Assembly (NCBI GenBank): GCA_955652625.1
Contig: CATPBM010000181.1
Location: forward strand, 1-7,040
DNA from: an uncultured Steroidobacteraceae bacterium
Lineage (GTDB): Bacteria > Pseudomonadota > Gammaproteobacteria > Steroidobacterales > Steroidobacteraceae
Reading direction: 5' to 3'
DNA: 7,040 nt
Under the pieces are notes generated by a model. The model did not search any database, was not told where the DNA came from, and was given only the letters and a program-made list of their open reading frames with translations. A program made the translations under genes and the position numbers. Shown here piece by piece: positions 6,647 through 7,040 of this stretch. Position 1 is the first letter of the stretch. Every line of letters starts with the position of its first letter.

Positions 6647-7040
6647 CTAGGGGTTCTTTGGCCGCGCGGGTGACGGTGCCGCAGGCGCTGCGGCGCCCGG
6701 CTCAGCCTGCCCGGGCGTCGCGGACGCAGCCGGGACCGGTGCCGGCTTGCTGCTCAGCAACTCGATCTCGAAAATCAGCAACGCACCGGGCGGAATCGGC
6801 GGGCGCGAGCGCAGGTCGTAGGCGAGCTGCGGCGGAATGAACACCTGGTACTTTGCGCCGGGCTTCATCAGGCGCAGCGCCTCGGTGAAGCCGGGAATGA
6901 CGTGGTTGACCTGGAAGGTTGCGGACTCGCCGCGACTGCTGTCGAACTCGGTACCATCCAGGAGCGTGCCGCGGTATTTCAACATCGCCTCATCGGTCGC
7001 GCCCGGCGAGGCACCGCTCCCAGGCGTCAGCACCTTGTAC
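6647..7040 (-). CDS. FKBP-type peptidyl-prolyl cis-trans isomerase, 5' partial
   Basis: Minus-strand gene running off the right edge; the stop is the complement of 6647-6649. The visible part starts in frame with YKVLTPGSG, so the GTG-like codon at 7031-7033 is internal and the real start is outside. The FKBP fold is nearly complete: KYRGTLLDGTEFDSS (Tyr and Asp of the active site), VIPGF (Phe where FKBP12 has Trp), IPPQLAYD, and PPIPPGALLIFEIELL closing the domain. FKBPs of this FkpA/Mip style usually have an N-terminal dimerisation part and signal peptide, which would lie beyond the window. After the domain comes a tail of about 34 residues made mostly of Pro and Ala. It converges with the HIT gene, with 72 GC-rich bases between them. 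Confidence 0.9.
   Translation of the reverse strand, partial: YKVLTPGSGASPGATDEAMLKYRGTLLDGTEFDSSRGESATFQVNHVIPGFTEALRLMKPGAKYQVFIPPQLAYDLRSRPPIPPGALLIFEIELLSSKPAPVPAASATPGQAEPGAAAPAAPSPARPKNP

Overview
The window looks like ordinary chromosome from a GC-rich proteobacterium. Third codon positions are strongly G/C-biased, and the Sua5-type and tandem HtrA proteins would suit a gammaproteobacterium such as a relative of Xanthomonadales, Steroidobacterales or Nevskiales. That placement is an inference from protein style only. I see no mobile element, CRISPR array, tRNA or rRNA.

Layout. Positions 2-2695 (+) hold most of a large HtrA-like protein, cut off at its 5' end by the window edge. It has an active trypsin-like domain, PDZ domains, a second protease-like domain that has lost its catalytic residues, and more PDZ domains, as in yeast Nma111. 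A 180-base gap (2696-2875) follows. It contains a weak hairpin just after the stop, a TGTGA-N5-TCACA inverted repeat, and an extended -10 promoter lying almost on the next start codon.

From 2876 to 6574 (+) runs a tight five-gene cluster, probably one operon. In order it encodes a Sua5-type threonylcarbamoyl-AMP synthase (tRNA t6A synthesis), an ornithine/lysine decarboxylase-like PLP enzyme (polyamine synthesis), a HAD-superfamily phosphatase, a small DUF486 membrane protein and a HIT-family protein. The first three junctions are 10, 12 and 13 bases and the last is an ATGA overlap. From 6647 to the right edge (-) lies the C-terminal part of an FKBP-type prolyl isomerase, convergent with the operon.

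The most notable point is the DUF486 gene. A strong ribosome binding site and GTG start lead into the expected first membrane helix, but one base appears to be missing near 5756. The short reading frame therefore ends on a TGA that overlaps the ATG of the remaining 100-codon frame. This is either a sequencing error, a recent mutation, or a gene kept alive by coupled re-initiation. I found no convincing previously undescribed system; the other findings are modest.
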